Shown: positions 9,726 through 17,959, counted from the stretch's first letter. The stretch is DNA of 64,000 nt from Dyadobacter sp. 50-39 (GCA_001898145.1 MKSR01000029.1:124001-188000); one strand, 5' to 3'. Program-made: numbers and translations. Notes: a model not told the origin generated them from the letters alone.

Positions 9726-10565
9726 ATGCTATTTATCGGAAAATACAATTACCTGACCATTGAGCGGGTTACCAGCGTAGGGATGTTCCTGAGCGATGTG
9801 GAGGGTGAAGAAGTACTGCTTCCCAACCAATATATTACGGACGACATGCAAGTCGGCGACCAGATCAGGGTGTTTGTGTACCTCGACTCGGAAGACCGGC
9901 CCGTAGCGACCACCCAGACGCCAAAAATCATCCGCAACGAATTTGCCTACCTCGAAGTGACGGATGTATCCGAATACGGTGCATTTCTCGACTGGGGGCT
10001 CATCAAAGACCTTTTCGTGCCATTCCGTGAACAGCCCAAGCCCATGGAAATCGGTGAATGGCACGTGGTGTTCCTTTACCTCGATCAAAAGTCTCAGCGC
10101 CTGCTGGCTTCTGCCAAAATCGACAGGTTTCTGGAAAATGAGAGATTGACTGTGAATGAAGGGGACGAAGTGGATTTATTGGTTTGGCAAAAGACCGATC
10201 TGGGCTACAACGTCGTCGTAAACCAGTACCACAAAGGCCTCATTTATGCGAACGAAGTGTTCCAGCCGCTGCAAATCGGGGATGCACTGAAAGGCTATGT
10301 CAAAAAGATCCGCGAAGAAAACAAGCTGGATATCAGCCTGCAAAAGACCGGCTATGAAGTGGTAGAACCGGTAGCGAAGCAGATTCTGGAAGAAGTAGAA
10401 AAAGGAAAAGGCTTTTTGAATCTTTCCGACAACTCTTCCCCCGAGGATATTTATAATAGGTTAAAAATTAGTAAAAAAGTATTCAAAAAAGCGATTGGTG
10501 GCTTATACAAGCAGGGGATTATCCGCATTACGGAGGATGGGATTTACCTGATTGGGCAAGATTGA
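9726..10565 (+). CDS. cvfB: CvfB-like S1-domain RNA-binding protein
   Basis: A 279-residue protein. Successive S1-like beta-barrels cover residues 1 to about 210, and a winged-helix-like C terminus (SPEDIYNRLKISKKVFKKAIGGLYKQG) lies at about 238-270. The length and domain plan match the CvfB/YitL family, conserved proteins implicated in RNA binding and in virulence-gene control in Staphylococcus. In Bacteroidota its role is not established. It stands alone between a receptor gene and a toxin-antitoxin pair and has its own candidate promoter. Confidence 0.85.
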   Translation: MLFIGKYNYLTIERVTSVGMFLSDVEGEEVLLPNQYITDDMQVGDQIRVFVYLDSEDRPVATTQTPKIIRNEFAYLEVTDVSEYGAFLDWGLIKDLFVPFREQPKPMEIGEWHVVFLYLDQKSQRLLASAKIDRFLENERLTVNEGDEVDLLVWQKTDLGYNVVVNQYHKGLIYANEVFQPLQIGDALKGYVKKIREENKLDISLQKTGYEVVEPVAKQILEEVEKGKGFLNLSDNSSPEDIYNRLKISKKVFKKAIGGLYKQGIIRITEDGIYLIGQD

Positions 10566-10570
10566 TTGGA

Positions 10571-10578
10571 TATTTTTG
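10571..10578 (+). promoter_or_regulatory. Candidate -7 box (TATTTTTG) for the toxin-antitoxin pair
   Basis: Exact TAnnTTTG match 31 bases before the antitoxin start and just after the CvfB-like stop codon, so the pair probably has its own promoter. Confidence 0.4.
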
Positions 10579-10608
10579 TAGATTAAGATCAAATAAACCT
10601 GTCAAAAC

Positions 10609-10809
10609 ATGAAAACCATTGAAATAGAAATCACTGATGATAAAGCCATGAAGCTTCTATTGGATATGGAAGAAATGCATTTGATCAAGGTGATTCGAAA
10701 CCGGCAACCGCTTTCGGAGTTGCGAAAACAAATCAAATCTCCGATGACGAACCAGGAAATTGATTCTCAATTAAACACACTTAGAAATGAATGGAGGAGA
10801 GATATCTAA
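10609..10809 (+). CDS. Putative antitoxin (VapB-like position)
   Basis: A 66-residue protein with a beta-strand-like start (KTIEIEITDDKAMKLLLDME) and a basic, probably helical C-terminal half ending in NTLRNEWRRDI. It matches no antitoxin family I can name with certainty. The call rests on size and on the 19-base overlap with a PIN-domain toxin gene. Antitoxins of such pairs bind and block the toxin and usually repress the operon. The two genes look more AT-rich than their neighbours, which suggests horizontal acquisition. Confidence 0.7.
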   Translation: MKTIEIEITDDKAMKLLLDMEEMHLIKVIRNRQPLSELRKQIKSPMTNQEIDSQLNTLRNEWRRDI

Positions 10810-11180
10810 TCGACACCAGTGCTGTTATTAAGTATCTGAATGCCACATTACCTCCGTCCGGACTAGTACTGATGGACGGGATTTTGGATAACGAGTCGAT
10901 CATATCGCTAATTACAGAGATCGAGTTGCGCGTTTGGGAACCTAGCGACACCACGGATAAGGCTATCTATGAGTCATTCATCACAGGCTCGATAGTACTT
11001 GATCTAAACCGCGATATTGTAGATCAAACCATCGCAATTCGAAAAAAGTACAGGTTAAAGCTTCCGGACGCATTTATCGCCGCAACCGCCATTATCAACA
11101 ATTATACATTGGTAGCGGACAACGATAAGGATTTCAGGAAAGTTGAAATTTTGAAATACATCAATCCAAATAAAAACTAA
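10791..11180 (+). CDS. PIN-domain ribonuclease toxin, VapC-like
   Basis: A 129-residue single PIN domain. The acidic metal-binding residues are visible: D8 in YLIDTSAVI, E43/E45 in ITEIEL, D93 in KLPDAFIAATA and the DNDKD cluster at 110-114. VapC-type toxins are Mg-dependent endoribonucleases, often cutting tRNA or rRNA. The intact active site suggests a functional toxin. The gene overlaps the antitoxin gene by 19 bases and is followed by a strong terminator hairpin. Confidence 0.88.
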   Translation: MEERYLIDTSAVIKYLNATLPPSGLVLMDGILDNESIISLITEIELRVWEPSDTTDKAIYESFITGSIVLDLNRDIVDQTIAIRKKYRLKLPDAFIAATAIINNYTLVADNDKDFRKVEILKYINPNKN

Positions 11181-11210
11181 AAGCCATCCGCTACAAAACG
11201 GATGGCTTTT
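11179..11210. terminator. Bidirectional terminator between toxin and amidohydrolase genes
   Basis: Perfect 12-bp stem (11179-11190 with 11199-11210, arm AAAAGCCATCCG) and an 8-base loop. A-run and T-run edges serve both converging genes. Confidence 0.85.
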
Positions 11211-11240
11211 CAATTCCTGACCTATCGGCATTCAGGTTAC

Positions 11241-12545
11241 TTACTTCTTGCCATACTTGTCTTTATACTTCTCGTAAAGCCGCTTCTGCTTATCATCCAG
11301 GTTGACTTTTCCCCCGCGGATGTAGGCCATTTGGACCATATTGCCCCGCATGTCGAGGATATCGCCGTCGGAAACCAGCAATGAGGCCTGTTTGCCTTTT
11401 TCGAGCGTTCCTACCTGCTGGCCGGCTCCGATGATCTCCGCTGCATTGCGGGTCACAAATTGCAACGCTTCCTCAGGGCCAACGCCGCTGAAACCGGACG
11501 CAGTACCTGCCAGGAAACCGAGGTTTCGCGTACGCCACCATTCATCCGCATAAGTAATCGCGACTTTCACTCCTGCTTTATGAAGCAATCCGGGCAGTTC
11601 GTACGGAAGGTAAACGTTTTCATCCACACCGTCGGGGAGCCGGTGTGTGGTATTGATAATGACCGGCACCTGGTTTTCTTTCAAAAATGAAGCCACTTTA
11701 TAGGCTTCATTTCCCCCGGCGATTACGATCTTTTTCACGCCTGCTTCCTGAGCAAAACGAATGGATTCGATGATGTCCTTGGCATAATCTGCGCGGATAT
11801 AAAGATTAGCAGTGCCGGTAAAAAGCGGCTTCATCGCTTCCAGCCTAAGATTCACCGGGCTGGGATTCGCAACTTCCGCGTAAGCCTTTGCCTCAGCGAA
11901 TGTCTTTTTGAAGAGGTCTACCGTTTCCTGGCGCTTGTCGTTTCGCTTGATCGCGTAGGTAAAGGTTTCATTATCAAAATTCCCCGTCAAAAACGGAGGC
12001 CAGCTGAGCCAAATGCCGTCGTCCTTTTTTAGAACTGCGTCTTCCCAATTCCAGCCATCGCTGTAAAATACGGACGACGAACCGGAGATCGCTCCGCCTT
12101 GCGGAACGGACTGCGATAACAGGATACCGTTGCCCCGCAAAGTCGGGATCACTTCCGAGTCGGTATTGTAAGCCACAAGTGCGCGTACGTGCGGGTTTAT
12201 TTCACCTACTTCACGGTAATCGAGCGTAGCGCGCACGGATGCGATCTCCTGCAACCCGACGGTTGTATTGAGGGAGATCAATCCCGGAAAAATGTGTTTC
12301 CCTTTCACATCCACCGTTTCCGCGCCGGCCGGGCCTGTGACCGAAGCTGCCGGGCCTACCTGCGTGATAATGCCTTTATCGAATGCGATCGCCCCGTTCT
12401 GGATTACCTGTCCGTTTCCGATGTGGATCGTGGCACCTGTAAGCACTACCGGCCTGGCCTGCGGCTTGGCGGGCGCCGGATTCTGCGCCTGTACTCCCGC
12501 CGTCAGTCCGAGGAGAAGGCCGGCAATCAGTTTATATTTTTTCAT
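11241..12545 (-). CDS. Secreted amidohydrolase-family protein lacking metal ligands
   Basis: A 434-residue protein with a signal peptide (MKKYKLIAGLLLGLTAGVQA) and the outline of a urease-type amidohydrolase: N-terminal beta-sandwich (TGATIHIGNGQVIQNGAI), then a barrel, then the C-terminal sandwich return (GTLEKGKQASLLVSDGD). Where catalytic members have HxH after strand 1 (FPGLIDxHxH), this one reads FPGLISLNTTVGL, and no usual later His or Asp ligands are evident. It may be a non-catalytic partner of the larger amidohydrolase encoded 29 bases upstream in the same operon. The start at 12545 is chosen for the signal peptide; an ATG at 12638 would overlap the upstream gene. Confidence 0.85.
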   Translation of the reverse strand: MKKYKLIAGLLLGLTAGVQAQNPAPAKPQARPVVLTGATIHIGNGQVIQNGAIAFDKGIITQVGPAASVTGPAGAETVDVKGKHIFPGLISLNTTVGLQEIASVRATLDYREVGEINPHVRALVAYNTDSEVIPTLRGNGILLSQSVPQGGAISGSSSVFYSDGWNWEDAVLKKDDGIWLSWPPFLTGNFDNETFTYAIKRNDKRQETVDLFKKTFAEAKAYAEVANPSPVNLRLEAMKPLFTGTANLYIRADYAKDIIESIRFAQEAGVKKIVIAGGNEAYKVASFLKENQVPVIINTTHRLPDGVDENVYLPYELPGLLHKAGVKVAITYADEWWRTRNLGFLAGTASGFSGVGPEEALQFVTRNAAEIIGAGQQVGTLEKGKQASLLVSDGDILDMRGNMVQMAYIRGGKVNLDDKQKRLYEKYKDKYGKK

Positions 12546-12574
12546 AAAATCAATTTGAAAGTCCTGAATCAGAA

Positions 12575-15500
12575 TCACTTGCTGGTCTCGGCATGAACAT
12601 GCTCGGCATGGATACCAACCACGTCCTCGCAATGCCACATATGCGGCTTGGTAGCTTCCGGTTTTTGTGTGGGCTTGCCTTCTGCCTTTTCACCCAGCAT
12701 TTTCTGGATCAACCGTTCACGTTCTGCTGCCATGGATTTCTGCTTCTCCTCATCCTTTTTACGATCGAAATAAATAGCGCCTTCGACCATGGTAAATTCA
12801 GGTCTCGCATAAACTGAAAGCGGGCTTGCATTCCAAAGTACCAGATCGGCATCCTTGCCAGTCTTGACGCTTCCCATCCGATCGTCCACATGCAGCAGTT
12901 TGGCGGGGTTCAATGTCACCATTTTCCAGGCTTCTTCTTCCGGTACACCGCCGTATTCCACCGTTTTGGCAGCTTCCTGGTTAAGACGGCGAGCCATTTC
13001 AGCATCGTCGGAGTTGATCGCCACCGTCACTCCTTCGTGGTACATCAAGGCTGCATTGTAGGGGATCGCCTCTTTCACTTCCATTTTATAGGCCCACCAG
13101 TCGGCAAACGTCGAGCCGCCGATCCCGCGCTTCTGCATGCCGTCGGCCAGCTTGTACCCTTCCAGGATGTGGGTAAATGTGTTGATTTTGAATTTCAGTG
13201 AATCTGCTACGTGCATCAGCATATTGATCTCCGACTGCACATAGGAATGGCAGGTGATGAAACGCTCATTACCGAGAATTTCGGCCAGTGCATCGAGTTC
13301 GATATCGCGGCGTGGCGGGGCCACATTCTGCTTTTTGCTATTGGCATTGTAGCTTTTCCAGCTCGCAGCATAGTCTTTCGCACGCAGGAAATGGTCAAAG
13401 TAGATCTGCTCCACGCCCATGCGTGTCTGCGGGAAGCGTACGCGCTGCACATCCCCCCAGTTCGACTGTTTCACGTTTTCGCCCAATGCAAACTTGATCG
13501 TCTTTACCTGCGGCATCAGCATTTCCGACTGGCTTGCTCCCCATTTCAATTTGATCATCGCACTTTGGCCGCCGATCGAGTTTGCTGAGCCGTGCAGCAA
13601 ATGGGAGGCGGTCACCCCACCTGCAAGCTGCCGGTATATATTGATGTCATCCGGGTTGATCACATCGCTCATCCGTACTTCCGCCGAACTGGATTGTCCG
13701 CCTTCGTTGATACTGAAAAGCGCGATATGCGAATGTTCGTCAATGATCCCGCTCGTCAGGTGCTTGCCTGTGCCGTCGATCGTTCTGGCGCCCGACGGTG
13801 CAGCCAGCCCCTTTCCTACTTTGGAAATCTTACCATTCTGGACAACCACATCTGCATTTTGCAGGATACCTTCCTTTTCGTTTGTCCAGACGGTCGCATT
13901 TTTGATCAGCACGGTTTCCTTCGCCGGCAATGCTTCATTTCCATATCCTACAAATGGATATACAATCGGCCCGGTTTCTTTGCTTTTCGGCTTTGTGGTG
14001 TCCGCCGGGGATACAGCTGCCAATGGCTTCTCTGTAAGCGTAGCAGCCCAGGGAATAACGGTACCGTCAGGCAACACTCCTTCTCCATTCAGCCCGTTCC
14101 CACTCAGCCAACCGGTGAGGCGGGTGGTCCCGCCTGCTTTTTTGTCCTGCTGGTAGCTCAATGTCAGCAATGCATTTGCCAGTATCGCCTTTGGAGTGAT
14201 CTTGATTGTGTCCTGAACGACTATCTTATACTCGGGTTTTTCCGGCGATCCGGTGATCTGCAACTTTCCGGAGGGCTGGTTGTTCAGCGACAAAGAATAA
14301 GTACCCCTGATATCCGGTGCATCCAGCGCCGTCAGCACGAACTTCTTACCCTGGACCCAGTTTTCATAGATCACATTATCCTTTGAAAACAAGTCGCCCG
14401 AAGTGATGATAAAATTGGCAAGCATGCCAGGTTTCAGGCTTCCGATCTTACTGTCTGCTTTGATGAGGGAAGCCGGAAGGGTTGTCAGTGCGGCCAGCGC
14501 CCGCTCTTTCGGCAGCCCATATTCAATGGCGGTCCGCAGGTTTTTCCAGAAATCTGCCTTATTCCGTAACCCTACGGTGGTCAATGCAAATGAAATCTCC
14601 GCTTTTGCGACCTCCGACGCATTGCGGGGTGCAAGTTCCCAATGTTTCAGCTGGCTCATGGTAACCACCTCTGCATCCCAGGGGTCGGTCACCTCATAAG
14701 CATCGGGGAATACGAGTGGGAGCAGCAATGTTGCCTTGCTCTCTTTAATCTCCCGAATGCGCTGATATTCATCGCCTCCGCCGCGGATAATGTACTGTAT
14801 ACCAAATTCATCCCCGATCTTGTCGGCCCGCAGTACGCTGTACTTGTCGCCGGTTTCGAAAAACGACGGCAATGTTTTAATCTGGTTGAATGCTTCGAGC
14901 GACAGGTTGGTTTCCTTTTTATTACCGCCTTTGGCGTACCAGTCGGCATCGTAGTAATTTTGCCTTAAAAGTGCCACCACACCCATTCCCGACGATGGAT
15001 ATGTCTGCGATGAGCTGCCCTTGCCAAATGAAAAGTGGGCCGAGGCTTTGCTGTTGAGCATTGCTTTGTTCGCGGGCTCGTCAGTCAGCGTCACGAGTGC
15101 GCCGCTTCCGCGTACGATGCCGTCATGTGCATGTACGAGCACCGTACCGAACCCCAGCTTCCGCAAATCACCCGCCTTTTTGGCATCCGGTGTGAAGAGG
15201 ATACTGGCATCCGTTTCGGGCTGAATGGCCTGGTTCCAGCCAAATGCCCCTTTCTTGTTCGATTCCAATTGCGGGGTTTGCCGTCCGCCACCGCCCTGCG
15301 CCCGCCTTACCTCCGGCATTCCATAGTCCGAATCCAGCTCGATGAGCGACGCATAAATGAACTTCCCCTTCAAATCTACCGTAACTGTGCCGGCCGGGAT
15401 TTTCACCTGCTTCCCTGCTTCCCGGATCACGCCATCTTCGATCAGCATGGTGGCTTGCTCGATCGTGGTTTTGGGGTCTACGACAATCGTGGCGTTCGTG

Positions 15501-15616
15501 AAAGCGTAGCAGCCGCTCCTTTCGTCGTAGGCGCCATTCCGGGGGAAGGTTTCCTGCGCATGGCAACACACCGCCAGGGTCATGCAGCCTAATATCGTTG
15601 ATAATTGTTTAAACAT
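12575..15616 (-). CDS. Secreted double amidohydrolase protein with His-rich tail
   Basis: A 1013-residue protein with a signal peptide (ends near CHAQ). Residues ~25-430 form a degenerate amidohydrolase-like half whose HxH position reads IELDSDYG. A linker/beta region runs to about 560. The second half (~565-990) keeps a plausible metal site: H628-S-H630 in DEHSHIAL, a lysine in GQSAMIKLKWG, histidines in TCHSY and FTHILEG, and an aspartate in INSDDAEMAR. The last ~22 residues are unusually rich in His and contain a Cys (HMWHCEDVVGIHAEHVH). Likely periplasmic; substrate unknown (amidohydrolases cleave cyclic amides, dipeptides or related bonds). First gene of a two-gene minus-strand operon. 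Confidence 0.88.
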   Translation of the reverse strand: MFKQLSTILGCMTLAVCCHAQETFPRNGAYDERSGCYAFTNATIVVDPKTTIEQATMLIEDGVIREAGKQVKIPAGTVTVDLKGKFIYASLIELDSDYGMPEVRRAQGGGGRQTPQLESNKKGAFGWNQAIQPETDASILFTPDAKKAGDLRKLGFGTVLVHAHDGIVRGSGALVTLTDEPANKAMLNSKASAHFSFGKGSSSQTYPSSGMGVVALLRQNYYDADWYAKGGNKKETNLSLEAFNQIKTLPSFFETGDKYSVLRADKIGDEFGIQYIIRGGGDEYQRIREIKESKATLLLPLVFPDAYEVTDPWDAEVVTMSQLKHWELAPRNASEVAKAEISFALTTVGLRNKADFWKNLRTAIEYGLPKERALAALTTLPASLIKADSKIGSLKPGMLANFIITSGDLFSKDNVIYENWVQGKKFVLTALDAPDIRGTYSLSLNNQPSGKLQITGSPEKPEYKIVVQDTIKITPKAILANALLTLSYQQDKKAGGTTRLTGWLSGNGLNGEGVLPDGTVIPWAATLTEKPLAAVSPADTTKPKSKETGPIVYPFVGYGNEALPAKETVLIKNATVWTNEKEGILQNADVVVQNGKISKVGKGLAAPSGARTIDGTGKHLTSGIIDEHSHIALFSINEGGQSSSAEVRMSDVINPDDINIYRQLAGGVTASHLLHGSANSIGGQSAMIKLKWGASQSEMLMPQVKTIKFALGENVKQSNWGDVQRVRFPQTRMGVEQIYFDHFLRAKDYAASWKSYNANSKKQNVAPPRRDIELDALAEILGNERFITCHSYVQSEINMLMHVADSLKFKINTFTHILEGYKLADGMQKRGIGGSTFADWWAYKMEVKEAIPYNAALMYHEGVTVAINSDDAEMARRLNQEAAKTVEYGGVPEEEAWKMVTLNPAKLLHVDDRMGSVKTGKDADLVLWNASPLSVYARPEFTMVEGAIYFDRKKDEEKQKSMAAERERLIQKMLGEKAEGKPTQKPEATKPHMWHCEDVVGIHAEHVHAETSK

Positions 15617-15735
15617 ATATTGTTGTCTTAATTACAATTGTGCCTTACAATATACAAGTAAAATCGGTAAATCAGGGCTCTGAGGCTTATATTGCAGCTC
15701 GTTTCACCGTTTATTCATCATCTTTTCTACGCATC

Positions 15736-16032
15736 ATGACATTCGAAGAATTTCAGCAATCCATTTCGCTGTCCGCCCCTCCAAAGGGCCTTTCGCCTAT
15801 TCTGGAAGCACTTTGGCACGATGCCAACGGCGACTGGGAAGCAGCTCACAACATTGCCCAAAGCAAAGAGGGAACACAAACCTACGATAGATTACATGCC
15901 TATCTTCACCGCGTAGAAGGCGACACTTTCAACGCCGGGTACTGGTACAGACGTGCTGGTTCAGAAGTATTTAAGGGAAGTTTAAAAGAAGAATGGGCCT
16001 ACCTGACCCATATTTTCATCCAAAAAGCATAA
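15736..16032 (+). CDS. Small conserved-looking protein of unknown function
   Basis: A 98-residue soluble protein, probably all alpha-helical, with Trp- and Tyr-rich motifs (ALWHDANGDWEAAHNIAQ and LHRVEGDTFNAGYWYRRAG). I do not recognise a named domain. The frame is open upstream to 15640, but the ATG at 15736 gives a compact start. Its stop codon lies inside the first unit of the operator array at 16029-16135, so its 3' end and the control region of the next gene are fused. Confidence 0.75.
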   Translation: MTFEEFQQSISLSAPPKGLSPILEALWHDANGDWEAAHNIAQSKEGTQTYDRLHAYLHRVEGDTFNAGYWYRRAGSEVFKGSLKEEWAYLTHIFIQKA

Positions 16033-16135
16033 GGCTTTTTACTTATATTCTTAAAATATAAGGTTTTTAGCTTATATATTCGAAATATAAGGCTTTTACC
16101 TTATATTTGGCAATTATAAGCAAAAAGCCTTATGC
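16029..16135. promoter_or_regulatory. Four-unit operator array with exact 29-base spacing over the satD-like promoter
   Basis: Four inverted repeats of the form ATAAG-N8-CTTAT lie at 16029-16046, 16058-16075, 16087-16104 and 16116-16133. Their first bases are exactly 29 apart, separated by unlike spacers. The first three share the left-to-right core GGYTTTTA; the fourth is the reverse complement form (ATAAGCAAAAAGCCTTAT). Unit 1 covers the upstream stop codon, unit 3 overlaps a -7 box at 16102-16109, and unit 4 overlaps the ATG at 16132. This looks like a cooperative repressor site, probably for the helix-turn-helix protein encoded immediately downstream. Confidence 0.85.
16079..16109 (+). 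promoter_or_regulatory. Candidate promoter of the satD-like gene (TTCG-N19-TATATTTG)
   Basis: Exact TAnnTTTG at 16102-16109 with TTCG 19 bases upstream, close to the TTTG -33 consensus. Transcription would begin near 16115, inside the operator array and about 17 bases before the start codon. Confidence 0.55.
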
Positions 16136-16770
16136 TCATGAAATCGCTCCGGGCGGTTATAACCGCTGATATGGTAAATTATACGCAGTTTTCACGCGAG
16201 GAAGCCACTATATGGCTCGAAGAACTGCTGTCACTTCTACACCAAAACAAGGCATTTAAATGGGCCTTAAAGCCCGAAATATACCGTGGTGACAGCTTCC
16301 AGGCAGTATTGAAGAACACCGACGAAGCCATGCGTATGGCTATCCTTGCACGTGCATGCATACGCAAGCACGCGCCCAATGCAGATATGCGCATAGCGAT
16401 CGGTATCGGCCATACGGAGCTCCTCACCGACCGCCCCGGCACCTCCGATGGAGAAGCGTTCAGGCTTTCGGGGCACCTCGCCGATAAAATCCGGCAACAG
16501 AAAGCAAGGATCGGCATTGCATTGCCCAGGCCGTCCGAACCATTGTCGGCGACGCTGGATTTGCTGGAAACGGTGATCGAAAGCTGGACGGCGGCCCAAA
16601 GCCAGGTGGTTGAAGCATTATTGCAAGGAAAGAATGTAACGCAAATCGCCGAAATGTTCTCCATCAGCCAATCGGCTGCAAGCCAGCGGGTCGCGGCATC
16701 GAAGTGGTGGGCAATTGACAGTTTTATTACTACCTTTCCAAAGCAATTATCACTATACACCAAACGCTAA
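16132..16770 (+). CDS. SatD-like protein with C-terminal helix-turn-helix
   Basis: A 212-residue protein. Residues ~5-130 (VITADMVNYTQF, YRGDSFQAVL, MRIAIGIGH, SDGEAFRLSG) follow the SatD family pattern and are reminiscent of a nucleotide-cyclase-like alpha/beta fold; the fold resemblance is inference. Residues ~150-192 (VVEALLQGKNVTQIAEMF and on to about 190) form a clear helix-turn-helix resembling sigma region 4. Family knowledge: SatD is named from the Streptococcus sat locus linked to acid tolerance, with unclear biochemistry. A DUF3307 gene follows after 6 bases. The operator array around the start codon suggests autoregulation. ATG 16138 is an alternative start. Confidence 0.8.
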   Translation: MLMKSLRAVITADMVNYTQFSREEATIWLEELLSLLHQNKAFKWALKPEIYRGDSFQAVLKNTDEAMRMAILARACIRKHAPNADMRIAIGIGHTELLTDRPGTSDGEAFRLSGHLADKIRQQKARIGIALPRPSEPLSATLDLLETVIESWTAAQSQVVEALLQGKNVTQIAEMFSISQSAASQRVAASKWWAIDSFITTFPKQLSLYTKR

Positions 16771-16776
16771 ACTACT

Positions 16777-17532
16777 ATGACAGAATTTCTGCTTCTCCTC
16801 CTGGCGCATGTTCTCGTAGATTTTTACTGGCAACCTTCCAGATGGGTGGCCGACAAAAAGGAGAAAAAATACAAATCACGCTACCTTTATTTCCACGTAC
16901 TACTGGTCATAATCGTATCATACATTGCCCTGCATCAATGGAACAACCCCTTTCCCGCCATTGCACTAGGCATCGCGCACGGCATCATTGATCTTGTTAA
17001 AATATCATTCGACAAGAAAGGCTCCCTTACCTGGTTTATCGCCGATCAGGCGGCACACCTGGTCACCATTGCATTGACAGCATTGATGCTCACCAGCAAT
17101 GTAGCTACCGGCTTCGAGGCGCTTACCAGCTTGTTCAACACGCCCAAAACGCTCGCAGCCCTCTCCGGAGCATTGCTTTCACTGTCACCCGTATCATTTC
17201 TGGTGGGTATCCTCACCAAACCCTGGCGGGAGGAGCTCAGCAGACTGGCACCAGAGGCCGACGACAATCTCGCGAGCGCCGGCCGTTGGATAGGTATGTC
17301 AGAGCGGCTGCTCATTTTTGTTTTTGTATTGGTCAACCAGTATTCTGCGATCGGCTTCCTCATTGCCGCCAAATCGCTGCTGAGGTACAACGACAAGTCA
17401 ACCGAGCCCGGCATTCCGCCGGCCTACATCAGCAAAAAATCGGAATATGTATTGGTAGGCACGCTCATGAGCTACACCTGTGCCATTGCAGTAGCGCTGG
17501 CCGTTCAGCTGCTCAGCCAAAAATTTAAATAA
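16777..17532 (+). CDS. DUF3307 integral membrane protein
   Basis: A 251-residue polytopic inner membrane protein with about six or seven hydrophobic segments. The N-terminal LLLLLAHVLVDFYWQPSRWV and ALGIAHGIIDLVKI motifs, with conserved His and Asp inside membrane segments, are typical of DUF3307. The function is unknown. It is co-transcribed with the SatD-like gene, 6 bases apart; this pairing recurs in bacteria as far as I know. A role in sensing or responding to an envelope or ionic signal is plausible but unproven. Confidence 0.85.
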   Translation: MTEFLLLLLAHVLVDFYWQPSRWVADKKEKKYKSRYLYFHVLLVIIVSYIALHQWNNPFPAIALGIAHGIIDLVKISFDKKGSLTWFIADQAAHLVTIALTALMLTSNVATGFEALTSLFNTPKTLAALSGALLSLSPVSFLVGILTKPWREELSRLAPEADDNLASAGRWIGMSERLLIFVFVLVNQYSAIGFLIAAKSLLRYNDKSTEPGIPPAYISKKSEYVLVGTLMSYTCAIAVALAVQLLSQKFK

Positions 17533-17590
17533 CCCGTTAAACTTGCCGCCGGTTTTTTCATCTAACCCGGGTATCTAAACTTTTGTGACC

Positions 17591-17959
17591 ATGAGGAAAT
17601 CATTGTTGGCCATTTTACTGGCTTTTGCAAGCTTCACAGCCTTCGCGCAACGCGGCGGCAATGCCACCCCCGAACAACGCGCCGAGAACCAGACTAAAAC
17701 TTTAACCGAAAATCTGAAACTTTCGGACGACCAGCAGAAAAAGGTGTACGACCTAAGCCTGGCCCGCGCCAAAAAAATGCAGGAATTAAGGGATTCGCAA
17801 AACATGGACCGCGAACAAATGCGGGCTTCCATGGAGACATTCAATACCGAAATCTCCAAAATCCTGACGGTTGAGCAGCAGGATAAATACAAAACCATGC
17901 TGGAAGATCGGAGAAACAACCGCGGTGGCGGCGGAGGAGGCGGCGGACCGAGGAACTAA
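17591..17959 (+). CDS. Secreted LTxxQ-type (Spy/CpxP-like) small protein
   Basis: A 122-residue protein with a signal peptide (MRKSLLAILLAFASFTAFA). The rest is mostly helical and contains LSDDQQKK and LTVEQQDKY, which resemble the LTxxQ repeats of periplasmic Spy/CpxP chaperones. It ends in a run of eight glycines followed by PRN. A GTG at 17585 in the same frame is an alternative start, but ATG 17591 fits the signal peptide. Periplasmic chaperone or stress-buffer function is inferred from the motif only. A long hairpin follows the stop codon. Confidence 0.75.
   Translation: MRKSLLAILLAFASFTAFAQRGGNATPEQRAENQTKTLTENLKLSDDQQKKVYDLSLARAKKMQELRDSQNMDREQMRASMETFNTEISKILTVEQQDKYKTMLEDRRNNRGGGGGGGGPRN

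Noticed and set aside
16029-16135. The regular 29-base repeats as a small CRISPR array
   Set aside because: The gaps are only 9 bases, the units are short palindromes, the last unit is inverted, and no cas gene is near. Operator sites fit better.
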